Positions 1-8,368 of a stretch of DNA of 64,000 nucleotides are shown in pieces (positions within the stretch are counted from its first letter, which is position 1; every line of letters begins with the position of its first letter). A program made the position numbers and the translations under genes. Under the pieces are notes generated by a model. That model did no database searches and was not told the DNA's origin. It saw only the letters and a list, made by a program, of their open reading frames with translations. The stretch is taken from contig JAJFVE010000153.1 in assembly GCA_021371965.1 (NCBI GenBank), positions 61,885-125,884 on the forward strand, given 5' to 3'. This DNA is from Planctomycetaceae bacterium. GTDB lineage: Bacteria > Planctomycetota > Phycisphaerae > SM23-33.

Positions 1-1
1 C

Positions 2-343
2 ATGGGTCCATTCCTGCTCAACACCCTGCTGTGCGTAGCGATCTGTTTTCCGGTCATGCTGCCGCGGGAAGTATTCGGCGTCCACAATGGCAACTTGCTG
101 ATGCTCTGGCTGGGCATTTCGATCGGGATGCACGCCATTCCTTCCACCGGCGACGTGAGCACGCTATGGCACGAGGGATGGGCCGCGGCCAAACGCGGCA
201 ATCCGCTGGGGATCCTGAGCCTGCCGCTGGCGGGCCTGATCGCTCTGGTGAACGCCGGGCGGATTATCTGGCTTGACGCCATCTACGGCGCCGCCGTCGG
301 AATTGGCCTGCCGATGCTGCTGCTGAACTGGCTCTCGGCGTAG
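2..343 (+). CDS. Membrane protein, C-terminal part (5' end at or beyond the window edge)
   Basis: An open frame runs from the first bases to a TAG at 341-343. The 113 visible residues are very hydrophobic, with about three membrane segments (roughly residues 3-20, 30-45 and 70-110). A central stretch reads SIGMHAIPSTGDVSTLW. The position-2 ATG may be internal, since the window starts one base earlier and no ribosome binding site can be seen. The central motif loosely recalls the C-terminal part of M50-like membrane metallopeptidases, but no catalytic HExxH is present in the visible part, so I do not assign a function. Confidence 0.5.
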   Translation: MGPFLLNTLLCVAICFPVMLPREVFGVHNGNLLMLWLGISIGMHAIPSTGDVSTLWHEGWAAAKRGNPLGILSLPLAGLIALVNAGRIIWLDAIYGAAVGIGLPMLLLNWLSA

Positions 344-473
344 TGCCGTGCGATTCCACTAGAAATCAGCCGGCGTCCTGATAGGATATTACCAGATCGT
401 ACTTCATACCTTCAGGCGGTCTGGCCGGAGGGGGCGGACACGGCCCGGGCTATCCGCCTGAGCGGAGCAGCCT

Positions 474-1727
474 ATGATGCAATCTCGTTTTTCAAACACG
501 GCGGCGGTGGCGGCGGTTCTCTTCTGCGCGGGCGCGGCGATGGGTCAGGCCGGCGGCGACGTCATCGCGGCCATCGGCCGGGCGAGCAACCTGAAGGAGG
601 CCGGCGAGGCCTACGTCGCGGCGCGCAACGTCGACAAGAAGAACCCGCAGATCTACCAGGCCTACATCGGCAAGCTGCTGCAACTGGGCCAGGCGCGCCT
701 GGCCATGATTCCCGCGCAGGAGCTCAAGGCCCTGGACGGTCAGAACCCTCAGGCCGCCGGCGTGATCGGGTACAATCTGGCGATGCGAGGAAAGATCGGC
801 GAGGCGCTGAGCCACCTGGTTTGTGCCGCCGCGGCTGACGGCGACAATCCCGGCCTCATACATGACATCGCCGTGCTGTCGGTATGGGTCGCCCGCAGCG
901 AGGAGAAGGCCGGCGCCCCTGCCGACGGCGCCGCGCTGGTGGCAAACGTCGCCGAGTCCATGAAGAGCAAGAATGGTTTCGAGCAGGCGCAGGCGGCCGC
1001 CACGGCCGCGTTTGACCACCGCGCCGACGCGGCCAAGGCCCTGCAGGACAAGTTGCCGCAGTACCAGGAAGTGCTCAACCGCGCCAAGACCGAGGGTTCG
1101 GAAATCGACGCGCGCGTGTCGCAGTTGAACTCGATGTGGAACCAGTGCGACAGCATGTGCCGCCAGGCCCAGCAGGACCTCCAGCGCCTCACCAGCGACG
1201 CGAACTACGCCAACATGTCGGCCGACCAGCAGGCCTCGCAGCGCCGAAGCTGCGAGGACCGGATCCGCCAGGCCCGCAACGACGGCGCCCGCGTGCAGCA
1301 GGAATACAACCGCATCCGCAGCCTCGCCGCGGCAAGAATCGGGCGGATCAAGAAGGCCCAGCAGGATATCGATAACACCACCAAGGCCATCGAACAGGCC
1401 GGCAAACGCGACCCGGTGCTGGAGTGGAAGCCCCCGGCCGTCAACGGCATGGTCGTTGCCGAAGCCGCAGCCCCTGCCGGCGGCGCCCCGCCGGTCGAGG
1501 CCGTCGGAAACCCCACCCCGCCGGCAGACCCCGCTGGCGGCGCCGCGGTGACTGTCCCGCCGTCGGGCACTCCCAACGCGGCGGCCACCACGCAATTGAA
1601 GAAGGCCAAGCTCTTCCTGGCCAACGATATGCGGGACAAAGCCGTCAAGCTGCTGGAGGAGATCGTCGACAAGTACCCCGACAGCGATGCGGCCAAAGAA
1701 GCCCAGCAGTTGCTGGACAAGCGGTAG
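474..1727 (+). CDS. Secreted coiled-coil protein with C-terminal TPR-like repeat
   Basis: This 417-residue protein starts at an ATG preceded by CGGAG seven bases upstream. An N-terminal signal peptide (residues 1-25, ending near AMGQA) sends it across the inner membrane. The first 150 residues are alpha-helical and TPR-like. The middle (about 180-310) is rich in Q, R and E with coiled-coil character. A proline/alanine linker follows (about 325-365). The last 45 residues form a TPR_6-type helical pair with the typical DKYPDSDAAKEAQQLL ending. Such modules usually hold envelope assemblies together. No enzyme motif is visible. It converges on the minus-strand peptidase gene downstream. Confidence 0.6.
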   Translation: MMQSRFSNTAAVAAVLFCAGAAMGQAGGDVIAAIGRASNLKEAGEAYVAARNVDKKNPQIYQAYIGKLLQLGQARLAMIPAQELKALDGQNPQAAGVIGYNLAMRGKIGEALSHLVCAAAADGDNPGLIHDIAVLSVWVARSEEKAGAPADGAALVANVAESMKSKNGFEQAQAAATAAFDHRADAAKALQDKLPQYQEVLNRAKTEGSEIDARVSQLNSMWNQCDSMCRQAQQDLQRLTSDANYANMSADQQASQRRSCEDRIRQARNDGARVQQEYNRIRSLAAARIGRIKKAQQDIDNTTKAIEQAGKRDPVLEWKPPAVNGMVVAEAAAPAGGAPPVEAVGNPTPPADPAGGAAVTVPPSGTPNAAATTQLKKAKLFLANDMRDKAVKLLEEIVDKYPDSDAAKEAQQLLDKR

Positions 1728-1742
1728 GACGGGACGGCAAGA

Positions 1743-1773
1743 GCGAGCTGCGGCGCGACAAGAGCTCGACCGC
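1743..1773 (+). repeat. 31-bp repeat, copy 1 (inverted partner at 3890-3920)
   Basis: This 31-bp stretch ends in GACAAGAGCTCGACCGC. It matches the reverse complement of 3890-3920 at 29 of 31 positions. It lies just after the upstream secreted-protein gene and before the stop of the minus-strand peptidase gene. It contains a small CGAGCT/AGCTCG palindrome. Confidence 0.6.
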
Positions 1774-1792
1774 TAACAAAGCAGGACGATAT

Positions 1793-3415
1793 TCAAGATT
1801 CACTTCCGGGGGTCTTTGCTTCGCTGCCGCCGGCGTCGTGAGCGGGCGGGGCGTCGAGGGTTTCCACCAGGAGGCGGCAGATCGAATCCTGCACGTTCTT
1901 GTAGTTCCGCGCGGCGCCCTTGAACCCGTTGGCGAACATCGCGAAGGCGATCTGCGGTTTGCCCGCGCGGTCCAGCACATACCCGCTCAGGCAGCACACG
2001 CCGTGGATGTACCCCGTCTTGCCCAGCACGCGCCGGTCGAGGGCGGCCATCCGCTTTTCCAGCGTCCCGTCAGACCCGGCTACCGACATGCTCCCGAGCA
2101 CGACGTCGGCGTCCGGCCGCGCCGCCAGGGCCGTCAGCAGCGTCGTCATCGCCGCCGGCGAAACGCGGTTGCCGCGCGAGAGCCCGCAGCCGTCGTGGAT
2201 GGTCAGCTTCGCCGCGTCCAGACCGAAGGTCTTGACCAGCGTGTCGGCGGCGATCCTGGCGCTGCCTTCCCAGGTTCCGTCGCCGCTGCGGAGCAGCAGG
2301 CACTCGGCGGCCATGTTCAGGCTGTCCTTTCCGGCACGGGCCATCGCCAGCGCCAGCGGGCGGCGCGTGACGGCCACGAGCCTGGCGCCGCTCATGTCGG
2401 CGGCGCCGGGCGCCTGGGCGGGCACGATGGCTATCGGGTTGGGGTTGTGCGGATCGAACGTCAGGCCCGTCAGGGCCAGTCGCTGGGCCAGCGCGCGGCC
2501 CAGCAGCAGCGGAGGGCTCTTGACGGCCACGCTGACGCCGCCGCGCGATGAGGGCGAGGCCACCACTGAACCCTTGAGCGTCAGGACCGAATCATCGGCG
2601 TTGCCCGTCAGCGACCAGGTGGGCGTGGCGCCGCTGCGCGTCTGGTCGATCACGCGGTAGAAGCGGCTGTACGGGAATATCCGCGGCGAGACCTGCCCCG
2701 AGCGCAGGATGAAGACCACGTCCAGGCAGTTGTTGTTGTAATTCAGCCGCGAGGCCGGCGCGACGTACGCCGCCCGCGCGTTGGGCTCGCGCCAGTCCGC
2801 GGGCGTGTACGCGCCGCAGTCGGGATTGTCCTCCAGCAGCACCCGCTTGACTGTGCCGCCGGGCAGTGCGGCCTTGACGGCTGCCGCCCAGCGATCCAGG
2901 TCGTCGTAGCGTCCCAGGCCCAGAGCGGTCTCCACCTCGGCGTCGCCCAGGGTCGGGTCGAAGTCGCCGGCCACCAGCACGCTGGCGTCGGCCAGCACGT
3001 ACACCCGCGTGGTGAATTGGAAGCCGCTGCCCAGGCGCGCCAGCGCCGCCCCGCACGTCAGGAGCTTTTGATTGCTGGCGGGGATGAAGGTCTCGTCGCC
3101 CGCCACAGCCGCCAGCGGCTGGTTGGGGAGCCGCACGATCGACACGCCGGCGCGCCCGCCGTAGGTGCGGACGTAGTCGCCGATCATGGCGCTCACCTGG
3201 TGCTGCAGTGTCCGCGGCTGGGTCTGCGGCTCCTGGGCGCAAAGGGGAGCGGCCAGAGAGAACGCGCAGGCAAGAAAGAGAAATCCAGCCGCAGAACGAA
3301 TGCGGAGGGACGGATGGATGATTGGATGGATGGATGACCGGATGGTTGGATGATCGGATGGATGGCGGGATGGTTGGATGATCGGGTGGTTGGATGGGGC
3401 ATCCGCGCATCTCAT
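1793..3415 (-). CDS. dacB: D-alanyl-D-alanine carboxypeptidase/endopeptidase, PBP4 (peptidase S13) family
   Basis: PBP4-type enzymes trim or cut peptidoglycan cross-bridges in the periplasm. All three penicillin-binding motifs are visible in the 540-residue product: SxxK as SNQK (Ser114-Lys117), SxN as SLN (365-367) and KTG (466-468). The S13-type DGCGLSRGNRVSP segment is also present. The start is the ATG at 3415, ten bases after an AAAGGAG ribosome binding site; the frame stays open further upstream without such a site. The signal peptide h-region is at about 42-56, ending at LCAQ. Its n-region (residues 7-36) is unusual, being made of His/Pro/Ile/Ser from an imperfect ATCC tetranucleotide array. 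It is divergent from the PilZ gene. Confidence 0.85.
   Translation of the reverse strand: MRCADAPSNHPIIQPSRHPSDHPTIRSSIHPIIHPSLRIRSAAGFLFLACAFSLAAPLCAQEPQTQPRTLQHQVSAMIGDYVRTYGGRAGVSIVRLPNQPLAAVAGDETFIPASNQKLLTCGAALARLGSGFQFTTRVYVLADASVLVAGDFDPTLGDAEVETALGLGRYDDLDRWAAAVKAALPGGTVKRVLLEDNPDCGAYTPADWREPNARAAYVAPASRLNYNNNCLDVVFILRSGQVSPRIFPYSRFYRVIDQTRSGATPTWSLTGNADDSVLTLKGSVVASPSSRGGVSVAVKSPPLLLGRALAQRLALTGLTFDPHNPNPIAIVPAQAPGAADMSGARLVAVTRRPLALAMARAGKDSLNMAAECLLLRSGDGTWEGSARIAADTLVKTFGLDAAKLTIHDGCGLSRGNRVSPAAMTTLLTALAARPDADVVLGSMSVAGSDGTLEKRMAALDRRVLGKTGYIHGVCCLSGYVLDRAGKPQIAFAMFANGFKGAARNYKNVQDSICRLLVETLDAPPAHDAGGSEAKTPGSES
3308..3398. repeat. Imperfect GGAT tetranucleotide array inside the dacB 5' end
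   Basis: About 90 bp of degenerate GGAT/GGTT units. The longest pure run is about three units. On the minus strand it is translated as the long n-region of the PBP4 signal peptide. Confidence 0.7.
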
Positions 3416-3541
3416 GATCTCTTCTACTCCTTTGCGGTCTTTGCAGTGAGTCGGCTGGGGCGTTTGAGTATAATGCATCGCCGGCCCGGTCCGATAGTGA
3501 TATTGGAGGGCGTGCGTGCCGCGAGTGAAGGAACTGCCCGG

Positions 3542-3865
3542 ATGGTAGAAATGGCCCCGCAAGAGAGGCGCGTGCACCGGCGATACCCGCTGGCCGCCGG
3601 CGTGAGCTTCGTCCACGCCCCGACGCGGCGACGGTTCCCCGCCCGCTGCGTCGACATCTCGCGCGGCGGCTTGCAGATCTACATTCCCGCAGCCGCGCCG
3701 CTCAAGGCCGGCCAGCCGATCCGCCTGGACCTGCCCAAGGTCGAGCAGGGCGAGCTGGAAGAGCTCGGCCGGCAATCGGTCGACTGCACCGTCATTCGCG
3801 TCGACCGCAGCACGCTGATCGAAAAAGGCTACATCTCCGTCGGCCTGCAGTTCGCCCAGGCCTGA
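3542..3865 (+). CDS. PilZ domain protein
   Basis: A 107-residue protein that is essentially one PilZ domain, a fold that usually binds cyclic di-GMP. The binding motifs are present: an RRVHRRYPL segment (RxxxR type) near residue 10 and DISRGG (D/NxSxxG) near residue 40. I chose the ATG at 3542 because AAGGAA lies eight bases upstream; an earlier in-frame ATG at 3473 has no such site. A TATAAT hexamer at 3469-3474 lies upstream, but I found no convincing -35 partner. It is divergent from dacB and could report c-di-GMP levels for motility, exopolysaccharide or cell-wall functions. The specific target is unknown. Confidence 0.8.
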   Translation: MVEMAPQERRVHRRYPLAAGVSFVHAPTRRRFPARCVDISRGGLQIYIPAAAPLKAGQPIRLDLPKVEQGELEELGRQSVDCTVIRVDRSTLIEKGYISVGLQFAQA

Positions 3866-3889
3866 TTGGCGCCGCTCCGAGTCTTGTCC

Positions 3890-3920
3890 GCGGTCGAGCT
3901 CTTGTCACGCCGTAGCTCGC
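3890..3920 (-). repeat. 31-bp repeat, copy 2 (inverted partner at 1743-1773)
   Basis: Reverse-complement copy of the 31-bp repeat after the TPR-like gene, with 29 of 31 matches. It begins 24 bases after the PilZ stop codon. It also takes part in a wider palindrome, GGTCGAGC at about 3892 with GCTCGACC at about 3934. Confidence 0.6.
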
Positions 3921-3954
3921 AGCGAAGGCGGGTGCTCGACCGACGAACAATAAA

Positions 3955-3983
3955 ACGGCCCCGAGGTTTTGGCTCGGGGCCGT
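3955..3983 (-). terminator. Rho-independent terminator of the ferredoxin gene
   Basis: A perfect 11-bp stem, ACGGCCCCGAG and its complement, with a 7-base loop. On the minus strand it is followed by TTTTATTG. It lies about 45 bases after the ferredoxin stop codon. Confidence 0.8.
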
Positions 3984-4026
3984 GCGACATTACAATCTGC
4001 AGGCCGCGAAGGCCCGCACGTTCCGC

Positions 4027-4200
4027 TTATGCGTCTTCGACGATAGCGGAATTGGGGCAGGTGTCGACGCAACTGCCGCAGTCGATGCAGGTGTCGGGAT
4101 CGATCATGTAGATCGGGTCGCCTTCCTTGATCGCTTCGGCCGGGCAGCTATCCGAGCACGTCCCACAGGCCGTGCAGGCATCGGTAATCTTGTACGCCAT
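4027..4200 (-). CDS. Small 2[4Fe-4S] ferredoxin
   Basis: A 57-residue electron carrier. It has two ferredoxin cluster motifs, CTACGTCSDSCP (residues 9-20) and CIDCGSCVDTCP (residues 38-49), each of the CxxCxxCxxxCP type that ligates one 4Fe-4S cluster. The ATG at 4200 is preceded by AGGAGT eight bases upstream. The gene stands alone between its own terminator and the PEP-CTERM island. Such ferredoxins serve low-potential cytoplasmic electron transfer, for example with pyruvate:ferredoxin oxidoreductase or hydrogenase. No partner enzyme is encoded nearby. The motif evidence is strong; the partner is unknown. Confidence 0.93.
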   Translation of the reverse strand: MAYKITDACTACGTCSDSCPAEAIKEGDPIYMIDPDTCIDCGSCVDTCPNSAIVEDA

Positions 4201-4377
4201 GTCTGGAACTCCTTACGTAGTTATCCGCCTTCCGCGGGCGGGGGCTTGCTTGGGGGACAGAACGTGTATCTTACAAAAAACGCCGCCGGCGGTTCAAGTG
4301 TGTTTTCCGACACGCGTACGAAACGAACCTTGCGGGAGTCGGGCCTGGCGCTGCTTGCGTTGGCTTGAATCAAAAGA

Positions 4378-4410
4378 ACCGGGCGGCCAGTTCTTGCCTG
4401 GCCGCCCGGT
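4378..4410 (-). terminator. Terminator of the large PEP-CTERM gene (shared hairpin family)
   Basis: A perfect 13-bp stem, ACCGGGCGGCCAG with its complement, and a 7-base loop. On the minus strand it is followed by TTCTTTTG. It begins 34 bases after the stop codon. Near-identical hairpins follow the other PEP-CTERM genes at 7335, 8303 and 10536. Confidence 0.8.
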
Positions 4411-4444
4411 GAAATCATCCGCGCTTTGGTGAACTATCGCCAGT

Positions 4445-7054
4445 CTAGCTCCTGCGCCGCCGCAGCAAAGCCGCCACGCCGCCCAGAACCAGCAGACTCA
4501 TCGTCGCCGGCTCGGGAACGTTGCTCAGGTAGACCGGCCCGCTGCCGAACGTGTCGTAGGACATGTACAGGCCGTACTTTTCCAGGCTGTTCTGGCCCAA
4601 GGCGTAGATGGCGTCCCAGTCGCCCGTCAGGGTCAGGATCTGGCCGTCCGCCAGGTTGATCATGAACGGGTCGACCAGCGAGGTGGTGTCCAGATTGATG
4701 GTCATGCTGGACAGCACGTCCCAGGTCATGCTCGACAGATCCAGGCCCAGCTTGTCGCCGACGATGCCGTCGTACAGACCCGCCACTTCGCCTCCGGTCA
4801 GCAGTCGCGACCAGGCCGCATATTCATCGACCTTCAGGCCGCTGACCGTGCCACTGTACACGCCCGTGCCGTCATTGAGGAACGTCCAGTTGTACAGCCC
4901 GTCGAAGGATCCGGCCGAGGTAGCCAAGGTCCCGGCGGCCACGCCGTTGACGTACAGGCTCGTGAGCCCGTCGCGGTCGACGGTGAAGACGATATTGTTC
5001 CACGCCCCGGCGTTCAGGGCCGCCGGGTGGAGGTCCTGGCGCGTGCCAGTGCTGCCCTTGGTGTTGAAGTCCAGGACGGTGGAATCGTTGAACGCTAAGT
5101 TGATGCCGGTGTTGTTACCGTTGTCCCAGCTCTTGTTGCTGAAGAACGCCGGGTCGCTGATGGCCGAGTCGAAATACATCCACAACGACATGCTGAAATC
5201 GCCTGTCGTGCCGAACTGGGCGCCCAGGTCGTCGTTGAGGACGACGCTTCCGGCGCCGTAGGTCGCTACGCCAGCCGACAGGCCGAACTTGCCGGCGTCG
5301 TAGTTGACCGCCCCAACCGCCGTGCCGCCCGTCCCGGCCAGACCCGGCCCCATTGTGCCGTCAAACTGCACGTGCGACACCAGACCGCTGGTGCTGACGA
5401 CGCGCGACAGGGTGGCCGTTCCGCCGTTGAAGGTCAGCGTCCGCGCCGCGGCCGCATTTGCCAGGTCCGTGCCGGTCAAATCGAACGACGCGGCGCCGGC
5501 GAGGCTGACTTTCATCGCATCGCTGAGCGTCAGGTCTTTGGTGATCGTGTAGTGCCCGGAAACCGCCGCGCCCGCCGCGATGCTCATCGTCTCGGCTGTG
5601 GTCGAGCTGTCGCTGGTCATGGTCCCGGCCGAGACGTTCAGTGTGGTGGCGACAACCGTGTTGGTGTTGTTGAGCGCTCCACCGGCCACGTTGATCACCG
5701 GGGCCGATACGCTGCCGCTGTTGGTCAACGTGCCGGAGTTGACGTTCAAGGCGGTGGAGGCCGCCAGCGTATTGGAGTTATCCAGCGTCCCGCCGGAGAT
5801 GTTTACGGTGGCTGCATTCATCGAGCCGCTGTTATTGGCCGTGCCGGCGTTGATAGCGATCGTGGCGACGTCCACCGTGCCCTGGAAGTTGGCCACGCCG
5901 GCCGTGCTCTTGGTCAACGTCGCCGAGGCGCCGTCGAGGGTCTCGCTCAACGTGCCGGCCTCGATGTTGTGGGCCGAGGAGGCCGTGATGTTGGCCCCGA
6001 CGCTTCCGCCGGTGACCTTTAGCGTTCCCACGGCCGCCGATCCCGTGCCGCTGATGGTTCCGGCGGTGTTGAGCGTTGCCGCTGACAGTTCGCCCGCCAG
6101 CTGAACCTCGCCGGCCGCGGCGACCATCAGGGTGTTGACGACGGTGAGCTTGCCGGTTTCGGCGATGTTGAGGATGCCGGCTGTCAGGGTCGCCACTTTT
6201 GCGGTGGCCGTGGCGCTGTTGACCGTCACAGTGTCAAGAGGGGCGTTGATCTCGATGTTCTCGGTGGCCAGAGGCTCACCGGCGGCCACCCAGCGATTGC
6301 CATCGGTCCAGTTGCCGTCGCCCAGGGCGTCCCAGGTCTTGGTAGCATCGACCGTCAGGCGCACGTTGTCGAACATAACATAGGATTGGCCCGATCCGCC
6401 GGTGCTTGCTGCTCGGCCGCCCATCAGCTTGATCTGTGCCTCGGACCCGCCGGTCAGGACGGTTTCGCCGACCACGGCCGTCGTGTTGGCGTTGGTCGAG
6501 ACGAGCTTGCCGGAACTATCTATTACGACCTGGACGCCGATATCGTTAAACGTGCCCCGTGTGGGGATATTGCCAACGAGATTCTTGTAAAACTCATATC
6601 CATTGAGGTACAGGCTGACCACGTTGCATCCTGCCCAAGAGGGCTGGCTGCCCCCGCCATACTGAGCATCCCACGTGGCCATGACGTTGAAGCTATATGT
6701 GGCGTTTGCCTGAACGGCGCCAAGCGTGGGCGAAAAGACCTTGATCCACTCGTTCTTGGTGCTGGAAACGAACTGCATCTTGAGGTACTGGTCGTCAAGC
6801 TGACCAGACAGATTGGTCAACGGGTCTTCCATTCCCACGCCGAAACCCCCGATGGTCTGGTTGTCTGCCGATGTCCAGCTGTCTAACCATGCGTGGCCGC
6901 TGGCATCTGAGAGATCATTGGCTCCATCCGCCACATTCGGCGTTTCAAAGGACCCGCCCACGACCAGGTCGGCCCTGGCGGCTGGTCCCCAAGCGAGGGA
7001 CAGAAACGCTACTGCAATCGCCGCAAATGGAATATGCCTGCTGAAACTTGCCAT
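4445..7054 (-). CDS. Large PEP-CTERM protein with autotransporter-like repeats and LamG domain
   Basis: An 869-residue exported protein. The signal peptide is residues 1-28, ending AARA. A jelly-roll-like ectodomain follows, beginning with GGSFETPN (about 30-235). Next comes a long repeat region (about 270-510) of short VNxSGGTLxNSNT-type units like those forming beta-helices in autotransporters. A LamG/concanavalin-like domain is at about 600-760. It ends in NVPEPATMSLLVLGG plus a hydrophobic stretch and RRRRS, the PEP-CTERM signal recognised by exosortase for anchoring or sorting. The ATG at 7054 has AAGGAG six bases upstream. It probably contributes to the extracellular matrix or binds glycans; the ligand is unknown. 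No exosortase gene lies in the window. Confidence 0.85.
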   Translation of the reverse strand: MASFSRHIPFAAIAVAFLSLAWGPAARADLVVGGSFETPNVADGANDLSDASGHAWLDSWTSADNQTIGGFGVGMEDPLTNLSGQLDDQYLKMQFVSSTKNEWIKVFSPTLGAVQANATYSFNVMATWDAQYGGGSQPSWAGCNVVSLYLNGYEFYKNLVGNIPTRGTFNDIGVQVVIDSSGKLVSTNANTTAVVGETVLTGGSEAQIKLMGGRAASTGGSGQSYVMFDNVRLTVDATKTWDALGDGNWTDGNRWVAAGEPLATENIEINAPLDTVTVNSATATAKVATLTAGILNIAETGKLTVVNTLMVAAAGEVQLAGELSAATLNTAGTISGTGSAAVGTLKVTGGSVGANITASSAHNIEAGTLSETLDGASATLTKSTAGVANFQGTVDVATIAINAGTANNSGSMNAATVNISGGTLDNSNTLAASTALNVNSGTLTNSGSVSAPVINVAGGALNNTNTVVATTLNVSAGTMTSDSSTTAETMSIAAGAAVSGHYTITKDLTLSDAMKVSLAGAASFDLTGTDLANAAAARTLTFNGGTATLSRVVSTSGLVSHVQFDGTMGPGLAGTGGTAVGAVNYDAGKFGLSAGVATYGAGSVVLNDDLGAQFGTTGDFSMSLWMYFDSAISDPAFFSNKSWDNGNNTGINLAFNDSTVLDFNTKGSTGTRQDLHPAALNAGAWNNIVFTVDRDGLTSLYVNGVAAGTLATSAGSFDGLYNWTFLNDGTGVYSGTVSGLKVDEYAAWSRLLTGGEVAGLYDGIVGDKLGLDLSSMTWDVLSSMTINLDTTSLVDPFMINLADGQILTLTGDWDAIYALGQNSLEKYGLYMSYDTFGSGPVYLSNVPEPATMSLLVLGGVAALLRRRRS

Positions 7055-7165
7055 CGCCTTCTCCTTAGAACACAAATGGTGCAACAAATTCCTGCGAACT
7101 ACTTTTGACTCTGGACGGTTGTGAAAACGGCACTTGGCAACGCCGGTTTTCAACTCCTTGCGAAT

Positions 7166-7194
7166 AACATATCACAAAATCGTTTATGCGCCAA
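7166..7194 (-). promoter_or_regulatory. Predicted sigma70-type promoter of the large PEP-CTERM gene
   Basis: On the minus strand TTGGCG (7194-7189), a 17-bp spacer, then TATGTT (7171-7166). Four of six consensus bases match at each box. It lies about 110 bases upstream of the ATG at 7054. Confidence 0.45.
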
Positions 7195-7334
7195 GCCCAA
7201 AAGCTCGGAAAATCGGAAAAGAGTCTTTTGGCCGTGTATTTTTAAGGGTGAGAATTGCTTTGGCCCGGTTCAAATGAGGCGGTAGAGCGCCTATCAGCAT
7301 GCCGCTGCCTTGTCGAGACTTGGCCGAATATAGA

Positions 7335-7369
7335 ACCGGGCGGCCAGCTCTGAGAACTGACCGCCCGGT
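7335..7369 (-). terminator. Terminator hairpin of the second PEP-CTERM gene
   Basis: A 13-bp stem, ACCGGGCGGCCAG against CTGACCGCCCGGT, with one wobble pair. It begins 32 bases after the stop codon of the gene on its right. The following T-tract (TTCTATATT on the minus strand) is weak, so termination may be partial. The interval 7055-7400 holds only this hairpin and the promoter at 7166-7194. Confidence 0.65.
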
Positions 7370-7400
7370 GCGCTATTACTGCTATTTGGGAGCCTGACAA

Positions 7401-8084
7401 CTAATTTCTGCGCCGCCTCAGCAAAGCCGCCACGCCGCCCAGAACCAGCAGGCCCATCGTCGCCGGCTCGGGGATAGGAGCAGGTGCGATATCGAATGCG
7501 ACGGCGCGTGCGCCCTGCCCCTTGTAGTTGCCAGCCATCAACTGGACCATGATGGCCTGCCCCGCCTCGGCCTCAGAGACCGTATGGGAGACAGTCACCT
7601 CTTTCCAGAGTCCGTTGCCCGGATCTGTGATGTCGGTATAGTACTTGGTTCCGCCGACCCAGAGCTGAACCTGGTTGTAGCCCGCCCATGAGGAAAAGGC
7701 CACGCCCGCAATATGGCCGACAGAGACGGTCAATGTGTACGTGTCGCCCGCGACGGCCGTGGCAAGGTCTGCCTGCTGTAGTTTGTACCAGGTGCTCAGC
7801 GTGCTGGTGGCGTTTGTGGTCACACGGGCATACTGCGAACCGTACACGGCCTGCAGCCCTTCCGTCGGCAAGGGATTATAGACCGCTGAGGAAGAGCTGT
7901 TACTGTTAAAGACTGTCCAATCCGTCGGGACTCCAGCCGTCACCCCATCCAAGGCCTCGGCATCTTCAAAGGAACCATTCTTCAACAAAAGGGCCAAGTC
8001 AATGACCGCCGCCTGAGATGCGCCGGCCAGTGCCAGCAGAACCGCCGCCATAACAACTACCGCTGATCCTCTCTTCCAGTTCAT
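7401..8084 (-). CDS. PEP-CTERM protein, small ectodomain type
   Basis: A 227-residue exported protein with a signal peptide (1-24, ending ASQA), one beta-rich ectodomain starting LLKNGSFEDAE (about 33-195), and a PEP-CTERM tail (IPEPATMGLLVLGG, hydrophobic segment, RRRRN). The ectodomain is of the same GSFE-starting class as the other three PEP-CTERM proteins here and resembles a carbohydrate-binding jelly roll. No catalytic motif is visible. Two adjacent ATG codons occur (8087 and 8084); I prefer 8084 because it puts the AAGGAG at seven bases. The codons for the tail are almost identical at DNA level to those of the neighbouring PEP-CTERM genes. Confidence 0.8.
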   Translation of the reverse strand: MNWKRGSAVVVMAAVLLALAGASQAAVIDLALLLKNGSFEDAEALDGVTAGVPTDWTVFNSNSSSSAVYNPLPTEGLQAVYGSQYARVTTNATSTLSTWYKLQQADLATAVAGDTYTLTVSVGHIAGVAFSSWAGYNQVQLWVGGTKYYTDITDPGNGLWKEVTVSHTVSEAEAGQAIMVQLMAGNYKGQGARAVAFDIAPAPIPEPATMGLLVLGGVAALLRRRRN

Positions 8085-8214
8085 CATGCTTCTCCTTACA
8101 AATGGGAACAAAAGAACAAACAACGCCGTGAATTCCTTGTGGCAGGAAACCGCCTTCCTTTGGTTCTCCGTTTTCTCTCTGCCACAGTAGGGGGAACACC
8201 CTATTGCCGTAAAA

Positions 8215-8223
8215 AGTATACCA
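8215..8223 (-). promoter_or_regulatory. Extended -10 promoter of the second PEP-CTERM gene
   Basis: On the minus strand TGGTATACT, an extended -10 element. The -35 position is poor, as is typical of extended -10 promoters. It lies about 130 bases upstream of the start codon. Confidence 0.45.
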
Positions 8224-8302
8224 GATATGCCGTACAGCCGGAAGCAGCAAAATGAATCTAAAACGAATCTTTTTTGCATCCCCTGGGCAGCAGATGAAAA
8301 GA

Positions 8303-8335
8303 AACCGGGCGGCCTGTCGATTCGGCCGCCCGGTT
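8303..8335 (-). terminator. Terminator of the third PEP-CTERM gene
   Basis: A perfect 12-bp stem, AACCGGGCGGCC with its complement, and a 9-base loop. On the minus strand it is followed by CTTTTC. It lies 34 bases after the stop codon and belongs to the same hairpin family as those at 4378 and 7335. Confidence 0.75.
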
Positions 8336-8368
8336 AATAGATCCTTCAGATTGTCGCGAAACCTGGCG

